Shown one piece after another: positions 9,348 to 18,812 of a DNA stretch of 64,000 nt. The notes below the pieces were generated by a model that was not told the origin of the DNA, made no database searches, and saw only the letters and a list, made by a program, of their open reading frames with translations. Origin of the DNA: Rhodopirellula bahusiensis (GTDB lineage: Bacteria > Planctomycetota > Planctomycetia > Pirellulales > Pirellulaceae); the NCBI RefSeq assembly GCF_002727185.1, contig NZ_NIZW01000011.1:124001-188000 (forward strand), in the 5' to 3' direction. Positions within the stretch are counted from its first letter, which is position 1. The number at the start of each line of letters is the position of its first letter. The position numbers and the translations under genes were made by a program.

Positions 9348-9601
9348 CGCTGCGGCTCCTCTTCATCGAGAGGCCAAGCGACTCGGGTTGCCAAGAACCA
9401 CGTGAACGATGCGGCGATCGAGATGCCGGCATGCCACGCCAATCCGATGGGCATGAATCCAAACAGCAACGTGTCGTTGTGCCACAACCAGTTGTCTTGG
9501 TGGAGTATCAGCAGCACGATGACCAAGCCGGCGATGAGGAGAGCACCGCTTGAAAGACCTTTCCGGTCAGGCGGTGCGGACGAATCAGTCGAGTTGGGCA
9601 T
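9344..9601 (-). CDS. DUF3311 small subunit/partner of the symporter
   Basis: An 85-residue protein with two membrane helices: SGALLIAGLVIVLLILHQDN, then WLWHNDTLLFGFMPIGLAWHAG and ISIAASFTWFLATRVAWPLD. The HQDNWLW and GFMPIGLAWH blocks are those of DUF3311, nearly always encoded just before an SSS-family permease. I chose the ATG at 9601 (MPNSTDSS); the open frame upstream is arginine-rich and unlikely. It overlaps the symporter by four bases. It probably helps fold or gate the permease; its biochemical role is not established. Confidence 0.85.
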   Translation of the reverse strand: MPNSTDSSAPPDRKGLSSGALLIAGLVIVLLILHQDNWLWHNDTLLFGFMPIGLAWHAGISIAASFTWFLATRVAWPLDEEEPQR

Positions 9602-9859
9602 GATGGAGAGTTCTGGGCGAGACGTGGAAGGAAGGAGGGAAGGGCGAATTCTGATGCGAAATGGCCATTCGAACGCGAAAGCCGTCGTCTTTGGCATCAG
9701 TTCTGTCGCCGGATCAGTAGTCTAATGTCATCGCGGGGGCGACGATATCCATGGTTTGAATTACTGTAAGTGCGGTCTGTTCGGCCTCGTACGGACGATT
9801 GTTTGCCCCCACGCCGCCGCTGCGATCAACGTCGGCACTTTTGAATCGCTTTCAGACGC

Positions 9860-11698
9860 ATGCTCTCTCTTTTCGATCCGCAAATTTGGCCCATGTGGCT
9901 GACCATCGGCGTCACCCTCGCATTGTTGCTGGGATTGGCGACGCGTGCGGCTGCGACGGATCTACTGGCATTGACCGCTCTGGCAGTTTTGGTTGTCGTT
10001 CAAGATTTGACCGGAACGCCGTTGCTGCCCGATCCCACTCAAGCGGTCGCAGGTTTTGGCAACAAAGGACTGATCACGATTGCTTTGTTGTTCGCTGTTG
10101 TTGCGGGTTTGGAACTCACCGGCGGAACGGAACTGGCCACAGGATGGCTGCTCTCGAAAGCAAAGAATCTTCGCGACACCCAAGTCCGGATGTTATTGCC
10201 GGTCGCGTTTCTGAGCGGGTTTCTCAACAACACGCCGGTGGTCGCGGCGATGTTGCCGGTCGTTGGTGATTTGGGAAAGCGATTGAAGATCAGCCCCAGC
10301 CGATTGCTGCTGCCGCTTTCCTACGCGGCGATCCTTGGCGGGATGTGCACGCTGATGGGAACCAGCACGAACCTTCTGGTCCGCGATGAATACAACCAAT
10401 ACATCCTTGATTCAAAAGCCGCGGGCGGCGAAATTGAGTTGGACGAACTCAGCTTCTTCACGCCTGCTATCGCCGGGATCCCGGCAACGATTCTAGGTTT
10501 GCTTTACATCATCGGTGCCTCCAAATGGATGTTGCCCGAACGCAAGCCCGCCGTCAGTGTTGGCGACGACCCGCAGAAGTACACGGTCGAGATGCAAGTT
10601 GAGTTGACTGGGCCGTTGGTTGGCAAAACGCTGCAGGAAGCGGGCTTGCGAGCCTTGCCAGGTTTGTATGTTGCCGAGATCCAGCGAGCCGATGGGCGGA
10701 TTGAACCCGCGAAACCGGATCAGCGACTTTATGGCGATGACATTCTGATCTTAGTCGGGGACGTCGACAGCGTGGTCGACCTCCGAAAGATCCGAGGCTT
10801 GATTACTCCCGGCGACCAAGCTCGCAAATTGGAAATTCCCGCCTGGCGACGAACGTTGGTGGAAGCTGTTGTCAGTCCACGTTGCAGTCTGATCGGCAAG
10901 ACGATTCGAGAGGGACGTTTCCGATCAAACTTCAACGCGGCGGTGGTTGCCGTCGCGCGAGGCGGCAGGCGATTGGAAGGTAAGTTGGGTGATGTTCGGA
11001 TCGAACCCGGCGACGTGTTGCTGTTGGAAGCTTCGAAGTCATTCATGCATCGCCAACGCGGCGGGAGCGATTTTTACTTGATCAGCAGCGTGGATCGAGG
11101 CGAGATCCGACGGCACGAACGTGCTCCACTGGCGCTCGGAATCATGCTGGTCATGGTGGTCGCGGCGGCATTGAATTGGCTGTCGATTTTGAGTGCGGCG
11201 ATGTTGGCGGCCGTCGGGATGGTGTTGACTCGATGCTGCACAACCTCCGAAGCCCGACGCAGCATCGATTGGTCGGTTTTAATCGTGATCGGTTCCGCGA
11301 TTGGTATCGGGCGTGCGATGGAACAAAGTGGTGCGGCGGGGCAAATCGCGAACGGACTGCTCAACATTGCCCAAGGAAATCCACTCGGAACCTTGATCGC
11401 GATCTACATTGCAACCGTGGTCTGCACGGAGCTGATCACCAACAACGCGGCAGCGATGTTGATGTTGCCGATCGCTTGGACAGCGGCCAGCAAAGTCGGA
11501 ACGGATCCGATGCCGATGGTGATTGCGGTGATGATCGCCGCTTCGGCAAGTTTCTTGACTCCTTTTGGCTATCAGACCAACACGATGGTTTACGGTGTCG
11601 GCGGGTATCGCTTGCGAGACTACATTCAGTTTGGGTTGCCGCTGAGCATCATTGTTGGAGTTGCCTCGATCGGGATGTTGAATTGGAGGTATCTATGA
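9860..11698 (+). CDS. SLC13-family permease with two TrkA-C domains
   Basis: A 612-residue inner-membrane permease of the divalent-anion/sodium (DASS, citrate-transporter-like) type. About residues 10-220 are helices with FLNNTPVVAAMLPVV and MGTSTNLLV, the paired NTP and NT motifs. Two RCK_C (TrkA-C) domains follow (about 235-315, VGKTLQEAGLRALPG, and 320-405, IGKTIREGRFRSNF). Then a second helix set with ELITNNAAAMLMLPIAW and LTPFGYQTNTMVYG, the matching half of the transport site. The RCK_C pair suggests ligand gating. The likely substrate is sulfate or a di/tricarboxylate, undecided. It lies 73 bases upstream of the thioesterase gene on the same strand. Confidence 0.9.
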   Translation: MLSLFDPQIWPMWLTIGVTLALLLGLATRAAATDLLALTALAVLVVVQDLTGTPLLPDPTQAVAGFGNKGLITIALLFAVVAGLELTGGTELATGWLLSKAKNLRDTQVRMLLPVAFLSGFLNNTPVVAAMLPVVGDLGKRLKISPSRLLLPLSYAAILGGMCTLMGTSTNLLVRDEYNQYILDSKAAGGEIELDELSFFTPAIAGIPATILGLLYIIGASKWMLPERKPAVSVGDDPQKYTVEMQVELTGPLVGKTLQEAGLRALPGLYVAEIQRADGRIEPAKPDQRLYGDDILILVGDVDSVVDLRKIRGLITPGDQARKLEIPAWRRTLVEAVVSPRCSLIGKTIREGRFRSNFNAAVVAVARGGRRLEGKLGDVRIEPGDVLLLEASKSFMHRQRGGSDFYLISSVDRGEIRRHERAPLALGIMLVMVVAAALNWLSILSAAMLAAVGMVLTRCCTTSEARRSIDWSVLIVIGSAIGIGRAMEQSGAAGQIANGLLNIAQGNPLGTLIAIYIATVVCTELITNNAAAMLMLPIAWTAASKVGTDPMPMVIAVMIAASASFLTPFGYQTNTMVYGVGGYRLRDYIQFGLPLSIIVGVASIGMLNWRYL

Positions 11699-11771
11699 GT
11701 TGGAGTTCACGCGTTGCAACGTTGCGAGGTTTTGTATTTGAAGTTGGCAGTGCTCCCGCTGAGTTAGATCG

Positions 11772-12182
11772 ATGAGCGAACGATTTTCTGATGCCCCGAT
11801 TTCGAGATTGGTTGGTTTCGAAGTCCATCCGAGCGAGTTCGCTGACGGTGAGCCCGAAGCTGGACAGGCGGTGGTGGATATCAAGTGTGGTCCCCAGCAT
11901 CACAATCCGATGGGGCGTGTGCATGGAGGATTGGTGTCCGCACTCGCGGATGCAGCGATGGGGATTGCCTTTGGGCGAACGCTGCTCTCCAGCGAAGATT
12001 TCTCGACCATCGAGATGAAGGTCAGTTTCATCCGTCCAATCCGGGAAGGTCGTCTGTCCGCGAAAGCGGAAGTGATTCAGCGTGGGCTGAGAATTGGTTT
12101 TGTCGAGTGTCAGATCACTGACCAGCGAGGCAAACTGGTCGCGACCGCATCGTCGACCTGCACTGTTTTGGCGAGCGGCTAG
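11772..12182 (+). CDS. PaaI-type hotdog thioesterase
   Basis: A 136-residue cytosolic acyl-CoA thioesterase of the 4HBT/PaaI fold. The motif HNPMGRVHGGLVSALADAAMG carries the HGG turn and the acidic residue (D in ALADAA) used in catalysis; the later strands TIEMKVSFIRPIREGRLSAK and RIGFVECQITD complete the hotdog. Length is typical (130-150 aa). The substrate may be phenylacetyl-CoA-like or another aryl/acyl-CoA. It probably follows the permease in one transcript, though a functional link between them is not evident. Confidence 0.85.
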   Translation: MSERFSDAPISRLVGFEVHPSEFADGEPEAGQAVVDIKCGPQHHNPMGRVHGGLVSALADAAMGIAFGRTLLSSEDFSTIEMKVSFIRPIREGRLSAKAEVIQRGLRIGFVECQITDQRGKLVATASSTCTVLASG

Positions 12183-12290
12183 GTTTAGTCGACACGTTCA
12201 GGTGCAACGGTTTGCTGCGTCGGCGTTGGATCGAAGGTGCGTTTTGGCAACACGGCGAATCGCTTGTGTTAGACTACTGCCCCCACCTTC

Positions 12291-12330
12291 AACAGTTCTT
12301 TGAAGTTCTTCGTCACCCGTCGTGGTGACG
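12291..12330. other. Two small inverted repeats upstream of the sulfatase gene
   Basis: CTTCAA/TTTGAAG-type and CGTCACC/GGTGACG arms lie between the thioesterase stop and the sulfatase start. No T-tract follows either hairpin, so a terminator role is weak; a leader structure is possible. Confidence 0.3.
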
Positions 12331-12375
12331 CGAGTTCTCAGGAGGACTTCACTCGCCCTTGCCCCCACCTCAGCG

Positions 12376-13815
12376 ATGTCGATGCGTCAGCTACCGATCT
12401 GGTTCTTTGTTTTTGTCTGCGCCGTGTTTCTCGCGTCCAGCCACGCGTCTGCGACGGACCAACCCAACATTGTTTGGATCATTGCCGACGACCTCGGTCC
12501 GGAACTGGCGTGTTATGGCTATCCAAACGTGGCGACGCCCAATGTCGATCGTCTGGCCGAACAAGGACGATTGTTCACGCGTGCGTTCAGCACCTCGCCG
12601 GTGTGTTCGTCTTCGCGTTCGGCGTTTCAAACAGGACGCTATCAAACGTCGATCGGTTGCTATCACCATTTGACTCGTGACAAGAAGGAACTGCAGGTTC
12701 CAACCGCGATCGATTGGTTGCGAGATGCGGGGTACTTCATTTCGCATGGTGACGGTTCTGTTGGCAACAAACGGGCGAACAAGTACGGAGTCAACTATCT
12801 GTATGACAAGAAGACTCACTTCGATGCGTATGATTGGTCCAAACGTGAGCCCGGCCAGCCGTTTTTCGCCCAGGTGCATATCCACGAGCCGCACCGCCCG
12901 TTTGTGAAGAGTGATCGTGAGCGACCGGACGCGCCGATTCCGCCGACTTACCCCGAGCATCCAATCACTCGGGCAGATTGGTCCAACTACTTGGCGACCA
13001 TCGAAGTGATGGATCAGAAAGTTGGCGAGGTGCTTGATCGCTTGGAATCGGAAGGCATCAGTGACAACACGCTGGTGATTTTCTTTGGCGATCACGGCCG
13101 TCCACACGTTCGCGGGAAACAATGGTTGTACGAAGGTGGTTTGCACACGCCATTGATCGTTCGATGGCCCGCCAATTTGTCTCGGGGATCAGTTGAAGGC
13201 GGAATGGCGTCCTTGCTCGACATCGTGCCGACGACCTTGGAAGCCGCGGGCATCGAATCGTCTGAACTCCCGGGCAAGAGTCTGTTGTCGCAGGAGTGGA
13301 ACGGACACGAGCGGGTCTTTGCAGCGCGCGACCGTTGTGGGGACGCTCCCGATCGAATCCGAAGCGTTCGCAATGAGCAATACAAGTACATTCGAAATTT
13401 CCATCCCGAGAAACCGTACCTGCAACTGAGCAGCTACAAAAAGCTTTCTTATCCAGTCGAAACGTTGATGAAAGTTTTGCATGCCGACGGACAATGGGAT
13501 TCTCCGTTCATGGCGGAGTCACGTCCGGAGGAGGAACTCTATGACCTGTCTGCTGATCCTTACGAATTGAACAATCTGGCGGCGGACGCTTCGCACCAAT
13601 CGACGCTCCTCGACTTGCGGGCGACATTGAACGAATGGATGCAAGAGACCGGAGATCAAGGTGGTATCGACGAAAGTTTGACGGTCGACATGGAATCGCT
13701 GATGAATGAGAAGGAAGCTTGGTACAAACGAACGATGAAGCGACGTGGGCTCGATCCAGCTATCTCAGATCACGAGTACTTGAAATGGTGGGCGACCGAG
13801 TTGGGCGTCGAGTGA
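12376..13815 (+). CDS. Secreted sulfatase
   Basis: Type I sulfatase, 479 aa, exported to hydrolyse sulfate esters, probably of marine polysaccharides. The ATG at 12376 opens a good signal peptide (FFVFVCAVFLASSHASA). NIVWIIADDLGPELACYGYP holds the paired Asp metal ligands (38-39). SPVCSSSRSAFQTGRYQ is the sulfatase signature C-x-S-x-R with Cys77, which must be converted to formylglycine. A middle block FFGDHGRPHVRGK carries further metal and sulfate ligands (D, H). The C-terminal block EELYDLSADPYELNNLA is usual for the family. No modifying enzyme (FGE/anSME) is in the window. It lies 58 bases before the five-heme cytochrome gene. Confidence 0.95.
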   Translation: MSMRQLPIWFFVFVCAVFLASSHASATDQPNIVWIIADDLGPELACYGYPNVATPNVDRLAEQGRLFTRAFSTSPVCSSSRSAFQTGRYQTSIGCYHHLTRDKKELQVPTAIDWLRDAGYFISHGDGSVGNKRANKYGVNYLYDKKTHFDAYDWSKREPGQPFFAQVHIHEPHRPFVKSDRERPDAPIPPTYPEHPITRADWSNYLATIEVMDQKVGEVLDRLESEGISDNTLVIFFGDHGRPHVRGKQWLYEGGLHTPLIVRWPANLSRGSVEGGMASLLDIVPTTLEAAGIESSELPGKSLLSQEWNGHERVFAARDRCGDAPDRIRSVRNEQYKYIRNFHPEKPYLQLSSYKKLSYPVETLMKVLHADGQWDSPFMAESRPEEELYDLSADPYELNNLAADASHQSTLLDLRATLNEWMQETGDQGGIDESLTVDMESLMNEKEAWYKRTMKRRGLDPAISDHEYLKWWATELGVE

Positions 13816-13873
13816 CCTGGGGAATCGCATTTTCAACCGTTGAGCTTCCGATCATTCGAGTACCAGTCACGCC

Positions 13874-16351
13874 ATGCATTCGCCGACTTTCCCACACTGG
13901 GTGAGCTTTCCGTGCAGAACGCTTCTGCCTTCTCTCGCGGTCTGTTTTCAACTGGCCTTGGTGATCCCGTTTGCCATCGCGGATGATTCTTCGAGCGAGC
14001 AATCGCATCCGTTCATTGCGGGGGTCGAGAGATTCGGACGCTACGAGGATGTCGGATCGGAAGCGACCGCGAAACTCTTGGTGACTGAGCTGAGTTGTGC
14101 CGCCTGTCATCGCTCGCAACGCAATGACCTGAAGGCGAAGCAAGGCCCTCGTTTGCAAGCGGTTGGAACTCGATTGCGAGCGAGCTGGATCAAGCGATTC
14201 TTGGATTCGACACATCAAACCAAACCCGGCACGACGATGCCGGACGTGTTGGTGGGTCTTGAAAGGAGCGAAAAGGATGCGGCAATCGATGCGCTCGTCG
14301 CATTCCTAGCTTCGCGTCAGCAGCCCTTTCCTGAATTGAAGGCGGGCGGAGCCAATCCCCTCGAGGACGAGTTCTGGAATAAAGGCGACTCCCAACGCGG
14401 TGAGCACTTGTATCACCAAGTTGGTTGCGTTGCTTGCCATGAACCCCGTGTCGATGCGGAAGTCGTTTCGGCGTCGACATCGGCGGTGGATCGCTTGATT
14501 GACGAACTCGACCCGGAAGAGTTGGAGGACATGGGGTTGGCGGGGGCTGCACGCAGAGTTGCGTCGGTGCCCCATCCCAATTTGGCAGCGAAGTACACTC
14601 GCGAATCATTGACGCATTTTTTGCACGATCCGGAACACGTTCGACCGTCCGGGCGAATGCCAACATTGAGGCTGACTCCCAACGAAGCCGCTAATATCAC
14701 GGAGTACTTGTTTGGCGAATCAGATGGTCCTGACCCGGTGGACCAATTCGAATCGACACGCACAACCCCGAATGAAGAACTGGTCGAACGCGGAAGGAAG
14801 TTGTTTGACAGCTTGCGATGTGTGAACTGCCACGATGCGGGATTGTCCTTTGGCGAATCATTCGCAACGGATTGGAGGCGGTTGGATGTTGATTCGCCAG
14901 ATTCATGCTTGAATGTTGGCGGTGAATCGACCTTGGAGTTTCATTTGGATGAGTTCCAAACCAAAACGCTCTCAAAAGTGATCAGTGAAAGGACGTTTGG
15001 AGAAGAGGACGCGGCTAGAGATGCGGGCGAGTTGGTCGAACAAAGTTTGCTGACGTTGAACTGCTACGCATGTCATGAGAGAGAACAACTTGGTGGAGTT
15101 GGCCGGTTCGGAAAGCCGCATTTCGAAGCCAACTCGCTCGCGGATTTGGGAGATGAAGGACGCTTGCCTCCTGGACTGACCTATGTTGGTGCCAAGCTGA
15201 CCAACGACTGGATGCGTAAGGTGTTTGCGGGGCATTCGTCGACGCGCTTGCGGCCTCACATGACCATTCGTATGCCCAAGTTTCCGAAGGCAATGGTGGA
15301 ACCTTTGGTTGATGCGTTCGAAGCGACGGATGAGGGCTCGCGGCAGTCGGAATCGGATGTGTTTGATCAGCACCCGACACTCGCGGAAGCCGGAAAACAG
15401 CTGACGCAGATCGGTTGCATTCAGTGCCATTCGTTTGACGGACAAACTTTGCCCGGCGTTGTGGGAATTGATTTGGGAGGAGTTGCCAACCGCATCCGCC
15501 CGGCATGGTTTCGCGACTTCCTTTTGGATCCCGGAGGGTGGAAGCGTGGAACCCGGATGCCTTCTTTCTTCCCGGATGGAGTCAGCCAATCGCCACAGGT
15601 ACTGGATGGAAACACCGAGCAACAAATCGCAGCTTTGTGGTCGTACTTCCAACAATCCGATCGCTTGGGCGCGCCGCCCAAGATCGCCGAAGCGTTGTCA
15701 GCAAACTATGAGCTGAAACCCGTGAAGCAGCCATTGATGCTGAGAACGTTCATGAACGGTGTTGGCACGCATGCGATCGCGGTTGGGTTCCAAGAAGGAA
15801 TTCACTTCGCGATCGACGCTGAAACGCCTCGACTCGCACTGGCATGGAAAGAAGATTTTGTTGACGCAAGAAGCACCTGGTTCGAACGGTTCACTCCACC
15901 CATTGAACCGCTTGGAAAGGATTCGGTGATTGTTTCTCCGGATGTCGAATTTCGGATGGTTTCCGGGGACCAGGAAGAGTCTCAGCAATCCTTGCGTCCA
16001 ATTTTTCTTGGCTATGAACTCGACGACTACCGCATTCCGACGTTTCGGTATCGGATCGGTGGGGCAACCATTCATGACCGATGCGTGGCAACGGTCGTTG
16101 GCACACTGCGACGAACGATCAGCATTGCTGGCGATTCTGCGCCGAATGATGGGACCATGCAGTTTCGTTTGATGAAGGATGCCGTGATCGAAGTGATGAA
16201 CCCCAAAGAGCTGAAGGGAGCATCAGGGTTGGGTGTGGCTGTCGCAAGCGGTGGTTTGCAAGACGATAGCGTTGTCCGCTCGGATGGCACTGACGAGGTG
16301 TGGGTTCCGATCGTTCAAGGCCAACCTCTGGAGATCAACTACCGATGGTAA
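13874..16351 (+). CDS. Exported multiheme c-type cytochrome (five CXXCH)
   Basis: An 825-residue exported protein with five heme c sites, in order CAACH, CVACH, CVNCH, CYACH and CIQCH, each in a small cytochrome-like unit (for example GTTMPDVL and GTRMPSFFPDG nearby could give axial Met). After a hydrophobic N-terminus (about residues 15-36) come the repeated units to about residue 600, then a heme-free C-terminal domain resembling a sugar-binding or concanavalin-like module. It probably carries electrons in the periplasm. The last seven bases overlap the start of the next gene (16345), so the two are surely one operon. Its partner carries a propeller like that of the gene at 3-3068, so the two gene products may together do what that fusion does. 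Confidence 0.85.
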   Translation: MHSPTFPHWVSFPCRTLLPSLAVCFQLALVIPFAIADDSSSEQSHPFIAGVERFGRYEDVGSEATAKLLVTELSCAACHRSQRNDLKAKQGPRLQAVGTRLRASWIKRFLDSTHQTKPGTTMPDVLVGLERSEKDAAIDALVAFLASRQQPFPELKAGGANPLEDEFWNKGDSQRGEHLYHQVGCVACHEPRVDAEVVSASTSAVDRLIDELDPEELEDMGLAGAARRVASVPHPNLAAKYTRESLTHFLHDPEHVRPSGRMPTLRLTPNEAANITEYLFGESDGPDPVDQFESTRTTPNEELVERGRKLFDSLRCVNCHDAGLSFGESFATDWRRLDVDSPDSCLNVGGESTLEFHLDEFQTKTLSKVISERTFGEEDAARDAGELVEQSLLTLNCYACHEREQLGGVGRFGKPHFEANSLADLGDEGRLPPGLTYVGAKLTNDWMRKVFAGHSSTRLRPHMTIRMPKFPKAMVEPLVDAFEATDEGSRQSESDVFDQHPTLAEAGKQLTQIGCIQCHSFDGQTLPGVVGIDLGGVANRIRPAWFRDFLLDPGGWKRGTRMPSFFPDGVSQSPQVLDGNTEQQIAALWSYFQQSDRLGAPPKIAEALSANYELKPVKQPLMLRTFMNGVGTHAIAVGFQEGIHFAIDAETPRLALAWKEDFVDARSTWFERFTPPIEPLGKDSVIVSPDVEFRMVSGDQEESQQSLRPIFLGYELDDYRIPTFRYRIGGATIHDRCVATVVGTLRRTISIAGDSAPNDGTMQFRLMKDAVIEVMNPKELKGASGLGVAVASGGLQDDSVVRSDGTDEVWVPIVQGQPLEINYRW

Positions 16352-17928
16352 CTCACAAACTTCTTCAAGTTGTATGTCTTTCGATTGTGATCGCTGCGAG
16401 TGGATCGTTTTGGACATCCGCTTCTGCGGAGGACGAGAACGACTACTACCGAATTGTTTCCATCGCGACTCCGGAATCGCAATCCGAGTCTCGCGATCCA
16501 AACTGGAAGCCTTCTGATGACGGTATCGCTTTGGAAGTCAGCGGAATCGCGGTCCTCAGTCCATCCCGCGTGGCGGTCGCGATTCGGAAGGGCGAGGTCT
16601 GGTTGTTAGATGATGTGGACCGAGTGACCGGCGAAGGCGAGACCGCCAATTCGGTCTCGTATCATCGGTTCGCAAACGCCTTGCACGAACCACTTGGGTT
16701 GCTGCAACAGGACGAGTCATTGATCACCGTGCAGCGGACCGAGATGACGCGAATGCGGGACACGAACGGCGATGAAGTTGCTGATGTGTACGAAACGGTG
16801 GCGTCAGGTTGGGGCGTTTCAGGGCACTACCACGAATACGCGTATGGACCCAAGGCGGATGGCGACGGCAACCTTTGGATGACGTTGAACATCGGGATGG
16901 GCTTGAAAGGCGAACAGCTCACAAAGATCATTCCCGACGCACCGTTTGGATACCTCCAAGCGGCCTGGCGAGGCTGGGGCATGAAGCTGGACGCCGACGG
17001 GAATCTGAGCCCCGTTTGTGCCGGCATGCGATCGCCATCGGGGCTGGGAGCCAACGCGGAAGGTGACATGTTCTACACGGACCAACAGGGAAATTGGGTT
17101 GCGACCAACTCTCTGAATCACATGCGACCGGGGGCGTTCTTTCATCACGCAGAATCGCTCGCGTCGATGAATCTGCCAGAGTCAACAATTCACGGTGTGG
17201 AAGAGATCCCCAATGGCGTTGCGTTTCCCGAGGCGGTCAAGCGATTTCCGCAAATGCAGCCGCCCGCGGTTTGGTTCCCTTACAAGAAAGCGGGGCAATC
17301 CGCGACAGACATCATGTTGGAAAAAAGCGATGGCGGGTTCGGTCCATTCGCTGGACAGTTGTTCGTTGGTGAATTCACACAGGCGGCGATAAACCGTGTC
17401 TTCCTTGAAAAGGTGAATGGCGAATACCAAGGTGCCTGCTTCCCGTTCCGTCGCGGATTCGCATCGGCGGTGTTGCGAATGGCTCAGGCGGAAGACGGAA
17501 GCGTCTATGTGGGGCTGACCAATCGCGGTTGGAGCAGCCTGGGAACGTCGCCTTATGGTTTGCAACGTCTGATGTGGACTGGCAAAACCCCGTTTGAAAT
17601 TCAACAGATGCGGTCCAAGCCCGACGGATTCGAATTGGTGTTCACGCGACCGGTGGACATAAAGTCCGCCGGAGATGTTCGGTCTTACCAGATGTCCAGC
17701 CACACGTATCTCTATCAAAGCAGCTACGGCAGCGACGAAGTGTTGGGACGTGAGCTGACCATTGAGGAAGCAATCGTTTCGGAGGACGGATTGCGAGTCC
17801 GATTGAAGGTTGATGGGTTGAGGGAGCTGTTCGTTCACGAGTTGAACGCCCACGGAATTCGGGATGCAGCCGGGAATTCGCTTCTGCATCGCAAAGCTTT
17901 TTACACGCTCAATCGCATCCCGCGTTGA
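16345..17928 (+). CDS. Exported propeller protein, sorbosone-dehydrogenase-like
   Basis: A 527-residue protein with a signal peptide (LLQVVCLSIVIAASGSFWTSASA). About residues 50-420 form a beta-propeller resembling glucose/sorbosone dehydrogenases: VSGIAVLSPSRVAVAIRKG, then GHYHEYAYGPKADGDGNLW, then PSGLGANAEGDMFYTDQQG. A small C-terminal domain follows. There is no CXXCH, so electrons probably pass to the five-heme cytochrome encoded just upstream with a seven-base overlap (ATGGTAA). I chose the ATG at 16345 (MVTHKLLQV), because the frame's earlier codons lie inside the upstream gene. The substrate is unknown; a sugar or sugar alcohol is plausible. Confidence 0.85.
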   Translation: MVTHKLLQVVCLSIVIAASGSFWTSASAEDENDYYRIVSIATPESQSESRDPNWKPSDDGIALEVSGIAVLSPSRVAVAIRKGEVWLLDDVDRVTGEGETANSVSYHRFANALHEPLGLLQQDESLITVQRTEMTRMRDTNGDEVADVYETVASGWGVSGHYHEYAYGPKADGDGNLWMTLNIGMGLKGEQLTKIIPDAPFGYLQAAWRGWGMKLDADGNLSPVCAGMRSPSGLGANAEGDMFYTDQQGNWVATNSLNHMRPGAFFHHAESLASMNLPESTIHGVEEIPNGVAFPEAVKRFPQMQPPAVWFPYKKAGQSATDIMLEKSDGGFGPFAGQLFVGEFTQAAINRVFLEKVNGEYQGACFPFRRGFASAVLRMAQAEDGSVYVGLTNRGWSSLGTSPYGLQRLMWTGKTPFEIQQMRSKPDGFELVFTRPVDIKSAGDVRSYQMSSHTYLYQSSYGSDEVLGRELTIEEAIVSEDGLRVRLKVDGLRELFVHELNAHGIRDAAGNSLLHRKAFYTLNRIPR

Positions 17929-17942
17929 TAGGACCATGAAAG

Positions 17943-18146
17943 ACATTTTCGCGTCGAAACAATGAACTTCTCCGGCGGCTCCTCTACCTGGCCGCAGCAT
18001 CTTTCCTTTTCCTTTCCTTCCTCAACGAGCAATGGATGCTCGGCATCTATGAAAAGCGAACTGATTTCCGCAAAGTGTTGATAGAGACAATCGCCATGCT
18101 GCCGAACTTTTTTACCAGTTTTGCGTTTTCCCGAACAAGACAATGA
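17943..18146 (+). pseudogene. Possible remnant of a small membrane protein
   Basis: An open stretch of about 67 codons reads ELLRRLLYLAAASFLFLSFL and continues with a polar tail ending FAFSRTRQ. It has protein-like composition and one clear helix but no start codon in its frame; an ATG sits one frame away at 17962. One lost or gained base would restore a start. It may be chance. Confidence 0.3.
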
Positions 18147-18153
18147 CGACACG

Positions 18154-18759
18154 ATGACCAACGACCGCGACCGTCTAAAACTCTGCGACTTCACTCCGCT
18201 GGAGCTTGAAACCGAATTGCTGAAGCCGCTCGGAGAACTTAAATGTCGGTTCGCCATCAACGATGAGGGGAGTGTCGTCAAACTCTACGCTTCGAAAAAT
18301 CTGACCGACGAGCACACCCAGCTCATTCTCGCCTTGCCGAATCTCAAGGCATTTTCCTCTACGAACCTCCGGCCTTCCTCAACTGGCCTGTCAGATGCTG
18401 GCTTAGCTGCTTTGCTTTCCAACCCAAACCTGGAAGAAATCGAATGTCACGGGAATCAGAAAGTGACCGGGGCCTTTCTCCGTGATATGGACCGGAATTC
18501 ATCTCTCACACGTATCGGCCTTCCTCACTGCTTCATCGATGATGCTGGCCTCGCTTTGGCTCGCGATAGCTCTTTGACCCACATATCGCTTCGAGGTTCG
18601 CTAATATCAGATGCATCGATTGATGCTCTCTGTTCGATGCGGCATCTCAAGCAGGTCCACGTCAAGGAAACTCGTGTCACTTCAGTCGGTCTCGATCAGC
18701 TCAGAAAAGCACTTCCGAATTGCTGGATCGATCGATTGGACCGACCAAACGACGGTTGA
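18154..18759 (+). CDS. Leucine-rich-repeat-like protein
   Basis: A 201-residue cytosolic protein with no signal peptide. From about residue 55 it carries irregular repeats of the planctomycete LRR type: LSDAGLAALLSNPNLEEIEC, IDDAGLALARDSSLTHISLR, and SDASIDALCSMRHLKQVHV, ending TSVGLDQLRKALPNCWID. The form resembles the LTDAGL-type repeats common in this phylum. A role in protein binding is likely; no partner is indicated. The ATG at 18154 was preferred to one at 18121. Confidence 0.7.
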   Translation: MTNDRDRLKLCDFTPLELETELLKPLGELKCRFAINDEGSVVKLYASKNLTDEHTQLILALPNLKAFSSTNLRPSSTGLSDAGLAALLSNPNLEEIECHGNQKVTGAFLRDMDRNSSLTRIGLPHCFIDDAGLALARDSSLTHISLRGSLISDASIDALCSMRHLKQVHVKETRVTSVGLDQLRKALPNCWIDRLDRPNDG

Positions 18760-18812
18760 TGGGTCGTCCTGCCGAATGAGATGCCCCCTTCCCTTCCACC
18801 TCGGAACCACAC

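Noticed and set aside
12291-12330. Riboswitch or attenuator before the sulfatase gene
   Set aside because: Two short hairpins only, with no recognisable aptamer and no U-tract.
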